Assembly (NCBI RefSeq): GCF_947623445.1
Contig: NC_135245.1
Span: 15,321,501 to 15,385,500 of the forward strand
DNA from: Clavelina lepadiformis
Taxonomy: Eukaryota; Chordata; Ascidiacea; Aplousobranchia; Clavelinidae
Length of the DNA: 64,000 nt
Direction of reading: 5' to 3'
Of the stretch, positions 45,801-58,027 are shown in pieces; the stretch's first letter is position 1; every line of letters begins with the position of its first letter. The notes under the pieces are model-generated. The model saw only the letters and a list, made by a program, of their open reading frames with translations, had not been told where the DNA came from and made no database searches. Both the position numbers and the translations under genes were made by a program.

Positions 45801-48800
45801 ACATCAAGCTGACCAAGTGCTGGTGGATCATCAGAATCTGTTGATTATAGAATCATATTTTAAACATTGTGATAAATTCAACAGTGGTATCAAACTAAAG
45901 CAAAAACAATGTAGGAAGAGTCAAGTCAATTTTGAAAACCATACAGTTGCAATCAAAGCGAAAAATGCAGGAATCATATTCATTAATGAAACAAAGTTGT
46001 TTTAACAACGGAATAAATGACAACAATGCTTACTTAAAGTGAGTGGCAAGTGCTAAAACAAATTGGGCTTAAATCATGGAATAGCTGTCAGTAACTACGC
46101 ATGCTGTAAAAAAACTCATCAATAAATTGTGGTGATAAAGGATTTATTGCCAAAATTGTCTCACAAATTTGCTGCTGAAACGAAGGCGACAGCAATTGTA
46201 ATGTGACAATGAGAAACCAACATATTTGATAGCTGGTGTTTGAAACAAGTATGGAAGAAGTAATAGATTTTCCAACACATTTCGGATGGAATACAACTTT
46301 GCAAGTAAGCAATTAGTTGCAATTGATGTTTTTTTTCTTGATAGAAATGTGACAAGTAAACAATGCACATATGTACAAAGAAAGCATTCATGTCCTTAGA
46401 GCAATTACAGGTACCAGACTATGTTAAGGACCAAGGACCAGGATTGAGTTCAGTGAGCTGTCGTTCAAGATCTACCTTCAACAGTATAAATCTACCTTCA
46501 CCAGATTGGGCTTAAATAACACAAAATATTCCTGTTGTGCACTGAAGTACTTTAAATGTAACTATTTCTTATCGCTTACAAAAATTTGTTCTATTCACAA
46601 ATGATTCCTTTCAAACACAAGCCCCATGCAAACGAATTTCACATTATAACATCATATAATAATTGCCAGCAATAATTCTTCGGCAGTTATTGCATTACAC
46701 TCAACATTTCTTTCGCTATGCTTACTGAGGACTCTTCTTTGGTTTTAGGTTAGATAATTATTCAAAGTAACTACTATAAAATGAGCATAAGCGAAACACT
46801 ACTAACACACTTTGTAGCTTATTAGGAGGAAGTTGCATTCAACAGTTATAAATTATGGAAAAAAAGATACAATCAGTTTGTTCTCTCTGATGACCAAACT
46901 TTTAATGGGAGCACCTTACATATATAGTTAAGTCAAGCTGCATTAATTGTCGGCTCGGTAACAGAGTGGTCAGAATAGAATGCTCAGCTTGCACTAATGT
47001 GGCTCAGGTTTCATACCCTGTGGCACTACCGCACAACCATTGTCCATTGTAATGCCCTTCGGTAAAGCATCAATGATGCTTGCTTTTGCCAAGTGCTGCA
47101 GCTGAATTTTCCAAATTCGAGCAATACAATATGAAAAAACAATCAATGTGTGTATTTAATAAAACTTGGAGAAAGAGAATAATATAGCTCCGTAGCCAGG
47201 ATCAAAGAATCATTGCTGAGATTAAGTCGTGTGGAGCTTTTCCTATTCAACGATATGGATTCAGTACCAAAAATAATACTTACTGTCCAAATTTTGATGA
47301 ACAGGTTGAGGAGTCAGAATGTTGGAGCTAGTCATATTGTTATAAAAAGGATTCTTTGGGTTAGGATTTTCGAATTGTTTCTTGCGCTCCTTTTCTTGCA
47401 GAAATTTTCTGTGCTTTTCTGCGAGTTCTTCCTTTTGTCTCTGCTTTCTTTTAAGCTCGCGTTGCTTTTCTTCTTCTAAACGTTGCTCCTTTGCTTGATG
47501 TCTCGCAATGACATTTTTTTCCAGAGAGAAATCATACTGGAAAAATAAGGAGATATTATTTCTAAGAACTTATACTAGCTGTTTCCAAAGAAGTTGCCTA
47601 CGAGTCACTGCTTAAAATACCTACTGTACATAAAAATGAGCTAAAAGTAATAGACTAGTGCAAACACAAATCGTTGTGCTTATAAATATCAAAAACACTT
47701 TGCCATTGCCAAATACTCCATAAGTAAACTGAAATAAAAATTTCTTTTTAACCCACTGCACCCAAAAATATGTCACAAATTGTCATTTGTTATGATGTAT
47801 ATATGTGGCAATGATTATAACATTGCTAAACAAAACCCAGTGTAATGGAATGACAGCAGAGCTGAATACCTTTTTTAAGAATGATCTCGCGAGCGATGGT
47901 CATTTTTAAAGGTGGGAACAGAACGACAAGTGGACTTTTTATTAAGGGTTATTCGTTCGTCGCTCTTTTTCTTTGTACAAATAATGCTGCAAACGCACAA
48001 AGAATGGATAAAACGATTGAATTAAAAAAAAATTTGGTTCAAAAAAGTTTGTTTTTGGACGATTCTAAGACTACATTTTTGCAGTGAATAAAATTGATCA
48101 CCATGAGATTAATTTCACACAACACTACGCAAATCAGACCCATGTGATGGCAGTTCAATATACCATATTTTACGGACCATAAAGCGCACTCGATTATAAG
48201 GCGCACTGTCAATAAATTGCTTTGATTAGTTTTTTGTTCATACATAAGGCGCACCGGGCTATAAGGCGCATCGGCAAGTTTACTTGTTACGTAATAAATG
48301 TAAGCAAGTCACAATAGTACAATGAGCAAAAGAAAAAATGAGCCTAGTGAATATCACAGTTGCTTTTACCGTAGTTTATTGTGTAAGACGGTGGTTTATT
48401 TATATAATAATACATTATTATAGACGTTAGGCGCACACACATACATTAGGCGCACCGGCTTATAAGGCGCACAATCAATTTATGAGGAAAAAAAAAGGAT
48501 TTAAATTGCACCTTATGGTCCGTAAAATACGGTAACTACTTGGCATTTTAAGCTAACAAAAATGGTCAATGATAGAGAGACTAACATAAATGAGCCGAGT
48601 AGTTATCACATATTACTTCACGTCGCCTTTATTTAATAACTTAACTGATACGATATGTGCTGTTAAAGTGAAGAACACTGAATTAATGAACGATGGCAGC
48701 TACAATTCTAGAAGGCTGTTCATAGTCTACTCCTATAATCATTTGTGGCAGGAGTGACCAAAACAAAACTATTTATAATTGGATTCTCCAAAATTTCCTA

Positions 48801-49868
48801 ACATTTACAACAAATAATGATAAGCAATGATTAAGCTACAGTTAGACACACTTTTACAATGCAAATACGGAACAAATGAATCGAATTTGTTCTCGAAAAT
48901 GCAACAGAGTGAAAATTGCTAAAAGAACTGAAGTGAGCACAAAACGAGCATGCTCAGTTTTTTATCAAAGAACGAAAGCAAGAACGGCACTCTTTCTTTC
49001 ATTGACGAGTGAGAGCATGAGCGACGCTCGTTTGAAGAGTGCTTGCCCAGCTCTGAGTGACATGAGAAGTTAGATTAAGTATGATTACTGAAAACAAGTC
49101 TTATGTAGGTGATAAGTAGCAAGTGTGGTTATTTATGTATTTTACTGTCAGAATAAGATTACCTTATAGATAACTAAGGCCTTCGGCACCAAACTTTCAG
49201 CTAGTACATGTATACTGGTAAACACAATAAACCTACTAAACTACAACTCAGTCTAAGTGGCATTCGATATAAAAATGTGATAGCTTTACCATAACCTGTA
49301 GGCTATAAACTAACCTAACATAATAAAATGCTGATAAAAAACTGTAATTAAGCATATACTCGTAAGGTAAATTTTTTCCACTCCAATTAAACCCAGGCTA
49401 CTTAATTCTTGCTTGAATTAAACACTAGTTGTTACAAATCTCATATTGATTTCACAATGTGACATCATAGCAGTACCAGTGCGTCACTCAGGCCACACTA
49501 AACAAACATTTTGCAAAGTTTTGAATTACAATTTTGGCAGCTATATTCTTTACTCATCAAACAACAAACACTTAAAAAAATTTAATTTTTGAGTATACTA
49601 ACAAAATTTTGTCTTCTTCGGTATACATAAATGGTTTATTCGTTTTAACACAAATCCCTCATTTCATGGACATAAAAACTATTTCCGTAATTCAGCGAAA
49701 ATCGGTATTTTATTGTGTGTAAGGCCTACCCACCTCACAGTCGTCTAAGATTACTTCTGGATCTTTCAAATCAAAATCGTATGGAAGCTCAATCTTTCGA
49801 TGAACCAAAATTGCATCAGCTAGCTTGAAGATAACTCCATCCAAACTCAGAACATTTGAAGATGACAT
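42877..49868 (-). CDS. UBAP1: UBAP1 homologue (ESCRT-I subunit), complete, seven coding exons
   Basis: UBAP1 joins TSG101, VPS28 and VPS37 in an ESCRT-I complex on endosomes and delivers ubiquitinated receptors to multivesicular bodies. Coding exons in order: 49734-49868, 47284-47536, 45697-45837, 44794-45476, 43855-43902, 43422-43559, 42877-43017. All phases agree; 512 residues (human about 502). The N-terminal UMA-type segment has VIFKLADAI and, across the first splice, YDFSLEKN (human YDFSLEKK). A Lys/Glu-rich coiled coil follows (about 55-110). Exon 3 gives DPFSNMELKSIDDLKELKDVL, matching human [21 protein letters not shown]. The middle exon is a disordered Ser/Thr-rich linker. The last two exons form the ubiquitin-binding SOUBA-type region: FAQAFISMGFKEEDVIRTMQ and EEGFSTDDIEDALEVF. 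ATG 49868 is the first true ATG of the frame. Intron 1 (2.2 kb) and intron 2 carry repeats. Confidence 0.92.
46950..47140 (+). repeat. tRNA-derived SINE in UBAP1 intron 2
   Basis: A tRNA-like head, CGGCTCGGTAACAGAGTGG (46951-46969), is followed by a B-box-like GGTTTCATACC (47007-47017). It leads into an unrelated tail that ends around the AATACAATATG near 47125. Head plus unrelated body is the SINE plan. It lies between exons 2 and 3, antisense to UBAP1. Confidence 0.5.
48163..48532. mobile_element. 370-bp MITE with TA target duplication in UBAP1 intron 1
   Basis: Ends begin CCATATTTTACGGACCATAA on the left and CCGTATTTTACGGACCATAA on the right strand, with TA on both sides (48161-48162, 48533-48534). 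The inside repeats TATAAGGCGCAC several times near both ends. The CCGTATTTTnCGGACnATAAGGCGCAC type of end is common in animal genomes. It is non-coding. Confidence 0.75.
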
Positions 49869-50161
49869 GATTTTCACTAAGGCGTTACTTATTTGCAAAA
49901 CAGCATATATGATAAAGATTTGTTAAGTTACAGATTAAAGAACAACAAACTTATCCAAAAAAACAATTAAGCACCTGTCAGTAACGACAAAAGAAAAAAT
50001 CATTCGTAATTTAATACTTTGCCAGTTGTAAAATGTTATACTGGAATATGTTAACATTTGTTTTATTTTTGTGCAACTTGAGATAGTCTCTGTATCAAGA
50101 AGTTATAACAACTTTTATTAAATCTAAAGTACACATAAACACTGTCAACATTCCGTGGGTA

Positions 50162-50239
50162 TATATAAGAAATCTATTCGGACGAAGTGGGAGAGTGCAC
50201 ACGTGGGTGCTAAGCGTTATGGACAACTGCAGGAGATGG
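50162..50239 (+). promoter_or_regulatory. Candidate promoter and first exon, head-to-head with UBAP1
   Basis: A TATA box TATATAAG (50162-50169) is followed 50 bases later by ATG at 50219 and seven codons (MDNCRRW) ending at a consensus donor, GG then GTAAGT (50240). It lies about 350 bases from the UBAP1 start and points away from it. No second exon was found, so it may be chance or a non-coding transcript. Confidence 0.3.
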
Positions 50240-50252
50240 GTAAGTTACTCAA

Positions 50253-53200
50253 CTTGTTTAACGCTCGATTTTAAATCAGGTGGCATCTGATCCAAACAAG
50301 GCCTATAGATACCAACGTACTAAATTACTGAGCTTGGACAGTTTCAGGGTCTGACAACTTAAGAGTCTGATATGGGAAAAGACATGTCAGTGACACAAAA
50401 TTTGTATTTTGTGCTAACAAATGATATTTTGGAAACAACTTTTGTCGCATTTTTAATGAAAAAATACTAAATTACGAAAATAAGAGGTAGTTGTGGTTCA
50501 TTGGAGGATTGTTTATAATTTGTATCCAATTTTGCATCCCAAATTCGCAAAGCAAAGTTTATCAAAATCAACCTGTTTAATGGTAAACCTACAGAGCATG
50601 GTTCTGTCCCTAAAAAGTTGTAGGTCTAAATCTATCTATAGCAAAGCCTGTGGTATATCACGCACAATATGTAAAGCATGCTTAAAAAACAAACAGGCTA
50701 AAAATTTTACTGCAGGTTCAGTCCTTTTCCCGGAAATAAAGTCAATGCCAGCAATTTGGCAAAAAGTTTTTTTTCTTCAATCCTTCAATTTTACTAAACT
50801 TGCTTAGCCATTGAATACAGCAGGGGTAGATACAGCAGAGCACTTGACTCAATTACATAAGTTAAAGTAAAGCAAAGGACATATTAGAACTGTTTATCAA
50901 ATCTGAAAAATGCCAATTTACTGATAAGTGATAATATATACTGGTACTTACAGAAGATATAAGTGAATCAACCCACCAGAAATAGTTCATGTGAAAAGGG
51001 GGAGTTATTTATGTTTAAGTAATCTAAAGGCTTATACTAGCAATTTGGAGGTTTTAATGATAAAACTGAAATTGATTATCGTTACCTTAAAAAGGATTTT
51101 ATAAAAAAATGGAATTTATTAGAAAGATCATGGATGCCTTATGATTATATACTGTATTTCCCCACAATGCAATGAAAAGAAGGTTGACTAACAACATAAC
51201 CTACATGAGCAAAGAGAGGCTAAGTGGTTTATCTCTGTTTCATCAACACAGAGATAACATTAATTTGAATAGAAGTCATTAATAATATTAACCGATTCAT
51301 TAAAAGCGGTCACCATAAACTCGATTTTGTGCTGCGACAACGCACTATGTTACTCCTTGTTTCTATTCATGAATTTACAAAGTTTTTCATGTTATCCGAC
51401 TATTTTTTAGTTATGGCATATACACGACATTATTGAATCAACAGAAATAATGATTTTTGCTGGAGTGTTTTCGCCCAGAAATAGGTCTCTTATACTTATG
51501 CACTCCAACTTGAAGGTGTTATGAAGTAATAAAAAATTAAATTATGAGTTTATGACATAAGAATTCTTCAATATCCTGATATTGGTGTGCAAATAACATA
51601 TCCTTTCACAGCATAAAGTAGAGTCAGCATAAAGTAGAGGCCATTACGAAATAGAAGTTTTTTGTGCACCGGAGAGTGTTTCAAAAACTGGTATGCACTA
51701 GATGTCATTGTTTGGTAATTACTTGCAACAATGTGAGCGCAAAAGTGGCTTTTTTGACCTACTTCGTACACGAGAAAGCTACGTTGTGCATCAGTATGTG
51801 TTTGTTCTTTCTTTCGTACCAAACATACAATGCTTTTTTTCCATACCACACAGGAGTAGAAGTAGCAATACACATTTAAACAATGTTCTCACTCAACTGC
51901 CTATATTCTTCAGTGACAGTGTCATAAACTTAACAGAATGACCATTTCATTGTGAATAGATCACGCAGTCCATAGTAAAAAGATACGCGTTTAGGTTAGG
52001 AAAATGGGTAGCCTAGCCTATTCAAATAGTCGATTTAAGCTATTTAGGGTTCAGCTATAGTTAGAAATACGTTAGGCTAATACGTTGTAACACTTACGTT
52101 AGGTTAACAAAAAAAGATGATAAATTGCTTTCAACGTATGATTTTTTTGGTGAATTAATGACAACCTGAACTTAACACATCTCTGCCGTTCTTGGTTCCT
52201 GCTATTGTAATTTGTAACAGCTTTACAGCTACACTGTACCAAATATCACAAGGTTTGTTGATGTCTTGGTCATCTGCCCTACGCATAGACATCGTACATA
52301 ATGTTTTTATTTTTAGCTGCTGAGAGCGAAAGAGTGCAGGGTTAAGAGTGAGTTCATGTCCTTCGTTACATAGCGCTATAAAAAAAGATGTGTTGCAACC
52401 AAACAATTTACGAAGAAAAGTTGCCAAGCTCCAAGGACTTAAAACTTGCAAAATGGTAATGCTTGTAAATCTAGATCGCCAAAAAGGAACAGTTAATAAA
52501 ATCTCTAAAACTGCAATCGAGATTTGGATCAGCGTAGCGTTTGCAGTGAAAGTAATAGATTGTCAACGGATGGCTTTTATTGGTAACCAAACTTTGTTTG
52601 AATAAATATATGCTTCTTCCCAAGTAATCGGTTAGTCATTCATTCGTTCAAGTGCCAACTACCAACCATTCAAATAATCGATTTTTTCGTAGGCCCTACT
52701 AAGTTTACCATAATAATCCACTTCCTTGTCGTGCCAGACGGAGAGAAGGATAAAAGGAATTTAATCATACCATATCAGTTTAATAGTAAATTTGTATGGC
52801 CAGTAATAAAATGTCCTGTTAAAATCATAACACCTTAATCGTCTCGCCAAAGCAGGATTGATTGGTATATCCAGCCAAATAAGCTACGTTTTTTACTGTA
52901 GTCTTGGCCAAGCTATATTTAACTGTAGTCTAAACCGTGACTATTTTGTTATCTAATTAAGTTAGAAAGCGGTCCAACACTGTATATACCTGGAACGGTG
53001 GCGTCTATATAGTCCTGTTCCTGTAGGCTACTTAATAAACTGCAAATGGTAATATTGGACCTGTTTCTTTTCTGTGTCCACTCTGTTTATCTGTTAGCGT
53101 TATTTGCAAGCAATTATTTTACTAATCGAATAACTTAGCCTACATGATGGACCATGACGGACATTTTTGATTCTGTTACCGAGTTACCATTTGCGTTCGA

Positions 53201-53293
53201 AGTGAGGGAAGTTTAAGATTAAAGTACCGGTAATTCTCTTTCTTTTGCACTTTCGTGCAAAAAGTAAACTCCTGCCATTATACGTATAGGCTA
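50253..53293. other. Intergenic, no supported gene
   Basis: AT-rich; contains TTAGGTTAG-type repeat copy 3 near 51990-52115. The short frames at 50493-50807, 51568-51941 and 52155-52605 overlap on both strands and show no recognisable similarity. Confidence 0.45.
51990..52115 (+). repeat. Dispersed repeat, copy 3 (TTAGGTTAG-rich)
   Basis: Shares GATTTAAGCTATTTAGGGTT and related words with 7680-7800 in the same orientation, more diverged. Confidence 0.45.
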
Positions 53294-53601
53294 CGGTGCT
53301 GTAACCGATTAATTTTTTTAAGACTCCAGTCAAATCAAGTTATTTGGGAAGTTGACTTAAGTCGAGTTAAATTAGTAACTGGATCAAGTCAAGTGATACC
53401 ATTGGCTATAGGCTACCTATAACCGATCGTTCACAACGAAATTAAATGTCTGTAATTCGGTTGATCAATAAATTAACAACTAAGATTTAATGACTTGCAT
53501 CAAATTAATCCCCAAGACTCGAATCAAGTCCAGTCATTTCAAACATTGACTCGAATCAAGTCAAGTAATTTAAAAACGTGACTCGAGTCATTAAAACACT
53601 G
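53294..53601. mobile_element. 308-bp hAT MITE with 8-bp target duplication
   Basis: The right end reads the complement of CAGTGTTTTAATGACTCGAG, and the left end starts CGGTGCTGTAAC with matching ACTCCAGTCAAATCAAGT sub-terminal words. Flanks are identical: ATAGGCTA at 53286-53293 and 53602-53609. The inside is made of degenerate ACTCGAGTC/CAAGTCAAGT words. Non-coding. Confidence 0.82.
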
Positions 53602-54110
53602 ATAGGCTACTATGTGACCTTGCTAAACCTTCTCCATGAAAATTTTCTTAGTACACCATTGTTAATAAACTGTTTCATTACGCTACAAAACAGAAAAATA
53701 CAACAAAACATCTTGCACCGCTGCCCAAACAGCCCTTAAATTAAGTAATAACTTAATTACTGCAACGTGTCTGTTGCCTAGTAGGCTACTATTTTTCAGA
53801 ACATCGTAGGAAGTCTCTGACATACGATATTTATCTGGCGGCCTGGTATCGTAACGCGTTTCCTCAGTCAGGAGATTAGATAGCTCAGCTAATTTCCGTT
53901 TCTTTGAAACTCTTTTGGCAGTATCCTCTCTAAGGAAAATAGAGGACCGAATGATATCCTGTAACCTAGGCTACAATGCGAACATAAGGCAGTTCTTTCG
54001 GTAAATATGCGAGTGAACAATAACGCTGTTCTGCATTATGTCGAAGAATACTTGCGTATGAACACAAAAAGACACAAAGTCTGCCACACAATAACAGTTA
54101 TGGGCTATAA

Positions 54111-54434
54111 TTAATTACAAAGTCCAAGTGCAAACACAATAAGACCTGTTAACACCAGCAATACGCAAATCCACATTGGGACGTACAGCAGCATGCATCG
54201 CGACTCTAAAATTAGTTCGGTCCACAACCAATCGTCTGGGCTTACTGATTGTCGCATTAAAGCTGTCCAAGGCAATTTTAGTATTGTTTTTATTTTCTCG
54301 TATTCAACGTGGGGGACGAAAAAATTGTGCTGACGCAGGTGGTCGCAAACATAGTCGCATAAGTAGTTATGGACAATAATTTCCACAAATTCGACTGGCA
54401 AATGTGGCAGGGCCTCCAGGGCAAATACGGGCAT
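54111..54434 (-). CDS. Small putative tail-anchored membrane protein, unrecognised
   Basis: The frame from ATG 54434 gives 107 residues. I reject the upstream TTG at 54452 as a start because the related pseudogene at 40 kb shares the ATG. The N-terminal 80 residues are soluble and Leu/Val-rich (MPVFALEALPHLPVEFVEII, then LCDYVCDHLRQHNFF). The C-terminus is one hydrophobic span, about residues 83-104 (LLYVPMWICVLLVLTGLIVF), with only a few residues after it, so a tail-anchored topology is plausible. No family is recognised. A decayed copy shows the sequence has been duplicated. It might be part of a larger spliced gene or of a mobile element; the intact frame and its conservation of start suggest a gene. 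Confidence 0.45.
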   Translation of the reverse strand: MPVFALEALPHLPVEFVEIIVHNYLCDYVCDHLRQHNFFVPHVEYEKIKTILKLPWTALMRQSVSPDDWLWTELILESRCMLLYVPMWICVLLVLTGLIVFALGLCN

Positions 54435-55439
54435 TAAGGACCAATAAGACAATGTAAAAATGTTATTATTAGCGTCAGCTCGGCAACCAAACCCAAATTA
54501 CAAACACATTATTTAAAGTTTTAAACAATTTTACAGAAAACACGCAATTTAAACACATTTAATATGAAAAAAAAGTTATGCTGATAGTTTGGCAGGACAT
54601 AAGCGTTGTGTCATCTTCAAGATGGAATCAACTTGCGTGTCTGGATGCAAGAAGAAAAAACCACTAAAATGAGCTCCTTCCCAGGGATCAGAGTCCCGTT
54701 CAGGTGGACATCAGTGGACGCGGTAAGACTCTTTGACGCAGGTCGGTTGTGAGCGGAAGTAGGTCAGGTACATCACTCATCTCCAGCCAGATGATTATTT
54801 GATCACTTGTTTTGAATATGCATACATCGACAGTGATTTAAGTGACAGGAAGAGTTAAATATATCGGATGCCCGGTTGGATCTTGGAACAAGCGATCTTG
54901 AAATTCCATTTTTATAGTTTGGTCTGCTTTTGCGGTGTGTAGAGAAGTTACTTTTTACATTCCAAAGTCTTTCGGTTTATGTTCGGAAAAACAATATTTA
55001 CAACGCAGGAGAGAGTACTGGACTTTGATTTTACAGCAAACGTTTTTTAGAGAATAATGGACATACAGTAAAAATAGATGTAGAGTGGCATACGATGCAA
55101 GAGAGAGAGAGCAATACGGTCATACTATCTTTGATACAAAGTACAATCGAGGTAATGTGGGTGTGTAAAGTAGGCCAGGCTTTTTCCAAAAGCGATTTCT
55201 GTCATAGATATGCAAGGTAGGCCTACAATAGACAGCAAAAACATTTTTGCATAAGCGCACATTAGCAGCAATGTGGAAAATGGGAGGAAAGAGTGCAAGT
55301 TAATAAACATTCTGGAAACGTGAACGTAAATAAGTGTTTATGAGTAAGATCTGATCACAGTGATTAAAGAAAGCCGTAAAATTAAAAAGGTGTATAACTG
55401 CTCATAAGTACAATTTGATTCCAGTGATTCAAAAGTAAG

Positions 55440-56520
55440 AGTAAATTTAGAAGTGCCTAAACATGAAGATAAAGGTGAGCTGGTCGAGTAACTGCCAGCC
55501 GGAGTACATGTTCTTAAACTGTCTTTCTAGTAAATATGTTTTTAATTTTTTACTGAAAATAATAGTTGATGTAAGCTCCCTTAAAAAGCCTGGTAAATTA
55601 TTGAATTGTTTTGGTGTACACTATTTTAAAAACTGTTGAGTGCACTGCTTGCTGTATAGAGGTAAAGTGTAAAATTTAGAACTATTTCTAATATTTATGT
55701 ATTGTTTTTTATTAAAAAAATCGTTATAGCAAGCGGGTATTTTTGTTGCCTGAATTTATGGATCGAAATACACGTGTTTAGGCTAAGTAAACTCTCAATT
55801 GAAAACAGCGTACTGATATTCTTGCTTCCTGTTATCATTTCTTCAAATTTATTACAAATTTTTTGTAACTTGTTTATTAAAGATTTTATTTATTGGTTGT
55901 TATAGGTATTTAGGTTGTTTTTGTTTAAATAGAGTTTCATTTTTCTGACTATGCTGAAATTTATTCGTAGTTTTTGCAGCAAGGTTGTCATGTGGATCTT
56001 CCAAGAAAGGTTTTCTTGAAGATGCAGACCTAAAATTTTATTGCTTTTCACACGCCGCTTAATAGATTTCCCTTCCAAGTGAAGCTTTATAATGTTATAT
56101 TTATGGCTAGGTTTGGTTTCAAAGATCATAAAATTGGTTTTGGCCGAATTCAGAGTTAGCCTATTGCTAATAAACCATTTTTGGGCAGTAATTCCTCTTT
56201 GATTTCTTTTTCTAACTCGTTGATATTTTTGCCCTGTTTAACCAGATTAGTGTCATCAGCAAACATAATTGCATCCATTTTTGTTAGACAACTTTTAAAG
56301 TCATTGACATAAATGAGGAAAAGTAAAGGTCCAAGAATCGATAATTGTGGAACTCAGTGTTGCATTTTGAAAGTTGAGCTAGATAAGGTTCCACTAAAAC
56401 AACAAAAAGTTTGTTTGTTTTTGAAACCAACAAGGTTTCAAAAAAAGTTTTTTTTCTGTGTACCAGTGTATCAGTTCTATTAAGTTTACTTTGTGTATTT
56501 CTGTCAATAAAATTTTATCG
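55440..56520 (-). mobile_element. 5'-truncated LINE, reverse transcriptase C-terminal part
   Basis: Reading from 56400 downward, fragments in shifting frames give VPQLSILGPLLFLIYVNDF (about 56310-56370), then IMFADDTNL (the catalytic YADD-type motif as FADD, about 56245-56275), then the frame at 55890-56129 with SNKILGLHLQENLSWKIH, and finally FNNLPGFLRELTSTIIFSKK (about 55540-55610). This is the order of a Jockey/CR1-type non-LTR reverse transcriptase. The endonuclease and N-terminal RT blocks are absent. Frames are broken by several stops and shifts, so it is a dead copy. The clade is not settled. Confidence 0.75.
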
Positions 56521-57194
56521 TTGAACATTATGCTAAGTAAATGAAATGCCGAGATGTACGCGCAACCTTCAACATCATGTGGAGTCAGATATACGTCACT
56601 TCAGCTATAATCATCTTGCCACCATCGCAGACAGCCACAGGACCAAGTTCAACTGAGTAAATCCAAAGAATATGGAAAAGGTGGGATTTAGTGAGAGGGA
56701 ATTTGCAATTACCATTCATTATATATGTAATGTATAAGTTTGGCAACATTAAACAAAATTCTGCAACCTAACTATCCCAATGGTTATATATTAAACATGT
56801 GATAAATATGTCTATATTTAATTTGCTGATTAATCGGTGGCAGGGCCGGCTTAAGCAAGCGCGGAACTCAATGCAAGAACTGATGTTGAAACTCCTTTTT
56901 TAAGTAAGTTTTTAAGTAGCTTGATGTAACAACTGCATTTTTAGACATATACAGTATCCTACAGATATATTGCGTTTATTATAATGTAGGCTACCTCATT
57001 GTACAGAAAAACTTAGCTTTCATGCTGTCTATGGAAAATTTTCCCGAACTCCGGGTGGGGTAATCCGTCCCTGGCCCAATTCGTCTCGTTCGATGTCGTT
57101 TAAGATTCTATTCAGTTTCATTCGGTTTTATTCGCTTTCATTTGGTATACAATCGTTCCCAATTGGTGCCACTCGGTCTCCTATGGGGATGATG

Positions 57195-57860
57195 GTGGTG
57201 GATTGCTTTAGTTGGCCTACAGCCAAGACTAATAGTCTTACTGTTAGACTCCGAGATAATTGTCTTTGACTCCGTTGCGTTTTACTGTCTCTATAATGTT
57301 TCTTCAAATCAACACCAATTTCATAAAGTCTAATTGTTATATTGTCCGAATAGGTTGTATCGAATTAGAAACATTTACACCATCTTCCACATTTAAACAT
57401 CGCTATAACTCGAATTCAGTAATGATTCCAATTCCGAATAATTCAGTAATAACTTCAATTCAGCAGAACAGAAGAAATAACTCAGAGAGAAGAGAAGTTT
57501 TAGAAGAGAGCGATTTAAAACGAAACATTAGCTTTTATATTCGCCGTCTTGACCAATGGGCGCGTGCCATATATTCTTTTTTACATTGCCACGTATAAGC
57601 ATGTTACATCTAATATTATTCTATTATCACCGAAACACTTGACCAAAGTACCATCGAAACGTTACACGGTAAAAAATACAATGCTACTTGAAACATTTCA
57701 AACTCCTTTGTTTGAATAACTGCTTAACCATGTAATACATCTGTTTAAACCATAGACACCTTAAATAGATTGTCTATTTAAGGTGTCTATGGTTTAAACA
57801 TTCAATTTCATCCCAGCTGGAGAAACACACACAAACCGCTTTTAAAGTGCCAATTTACCT
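57195..57860 (-). repeat. Dispersed repeat R2, copy 2, holding a 41-bp hairpin insertion
   Basis: Inverted relative of 25540-26175, for instance AAGACTAATAGTCTTACTGT and CCGAATAGGTTGTAT read here on the plus strand. The similarity resumes cleanly on both sides of the insertion at 57751-57791. Confidence 0.65.
57751..57791. mobile_element. 41-bp perfect hairpin flanked by 8-bp duplication
   Basis: Two 19-base arms, CATAGACACCTTAAATAGA and its exact complement, enclose a 3-base loop. GTTTAAAC flanks both sides (57743-57750, 57792-57799), while the uninterrupted repeat copy has it once (25598-25605). This is direct evidence of insertion with an 8-bp duplication. Confidence 0.85.
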
Positions 57861-58027
57861 AATTGTTATAATTTGTTTTCACGGTCGCCACACTCCATTT
57901 GATCTTATTCGATCCTTATTTGATTTCATTCTGTCCAAATCTGTCTTCATTCGGTATTCTGTGCTATCCTTTAAAACCAAAAAGTTTCATCAGTGATCGC
58001 ATTTGAGTTTACTATTTAATAGGCATA

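Noticed and set aside
56845-57071. CAGGGCCGGCTTAAGC ... GTAATCCGTCCCTG as a hAT MITE
   Set aside because: The ends resemble each other, but the flanking 8-mers differ, so the pair is not supported as one element.
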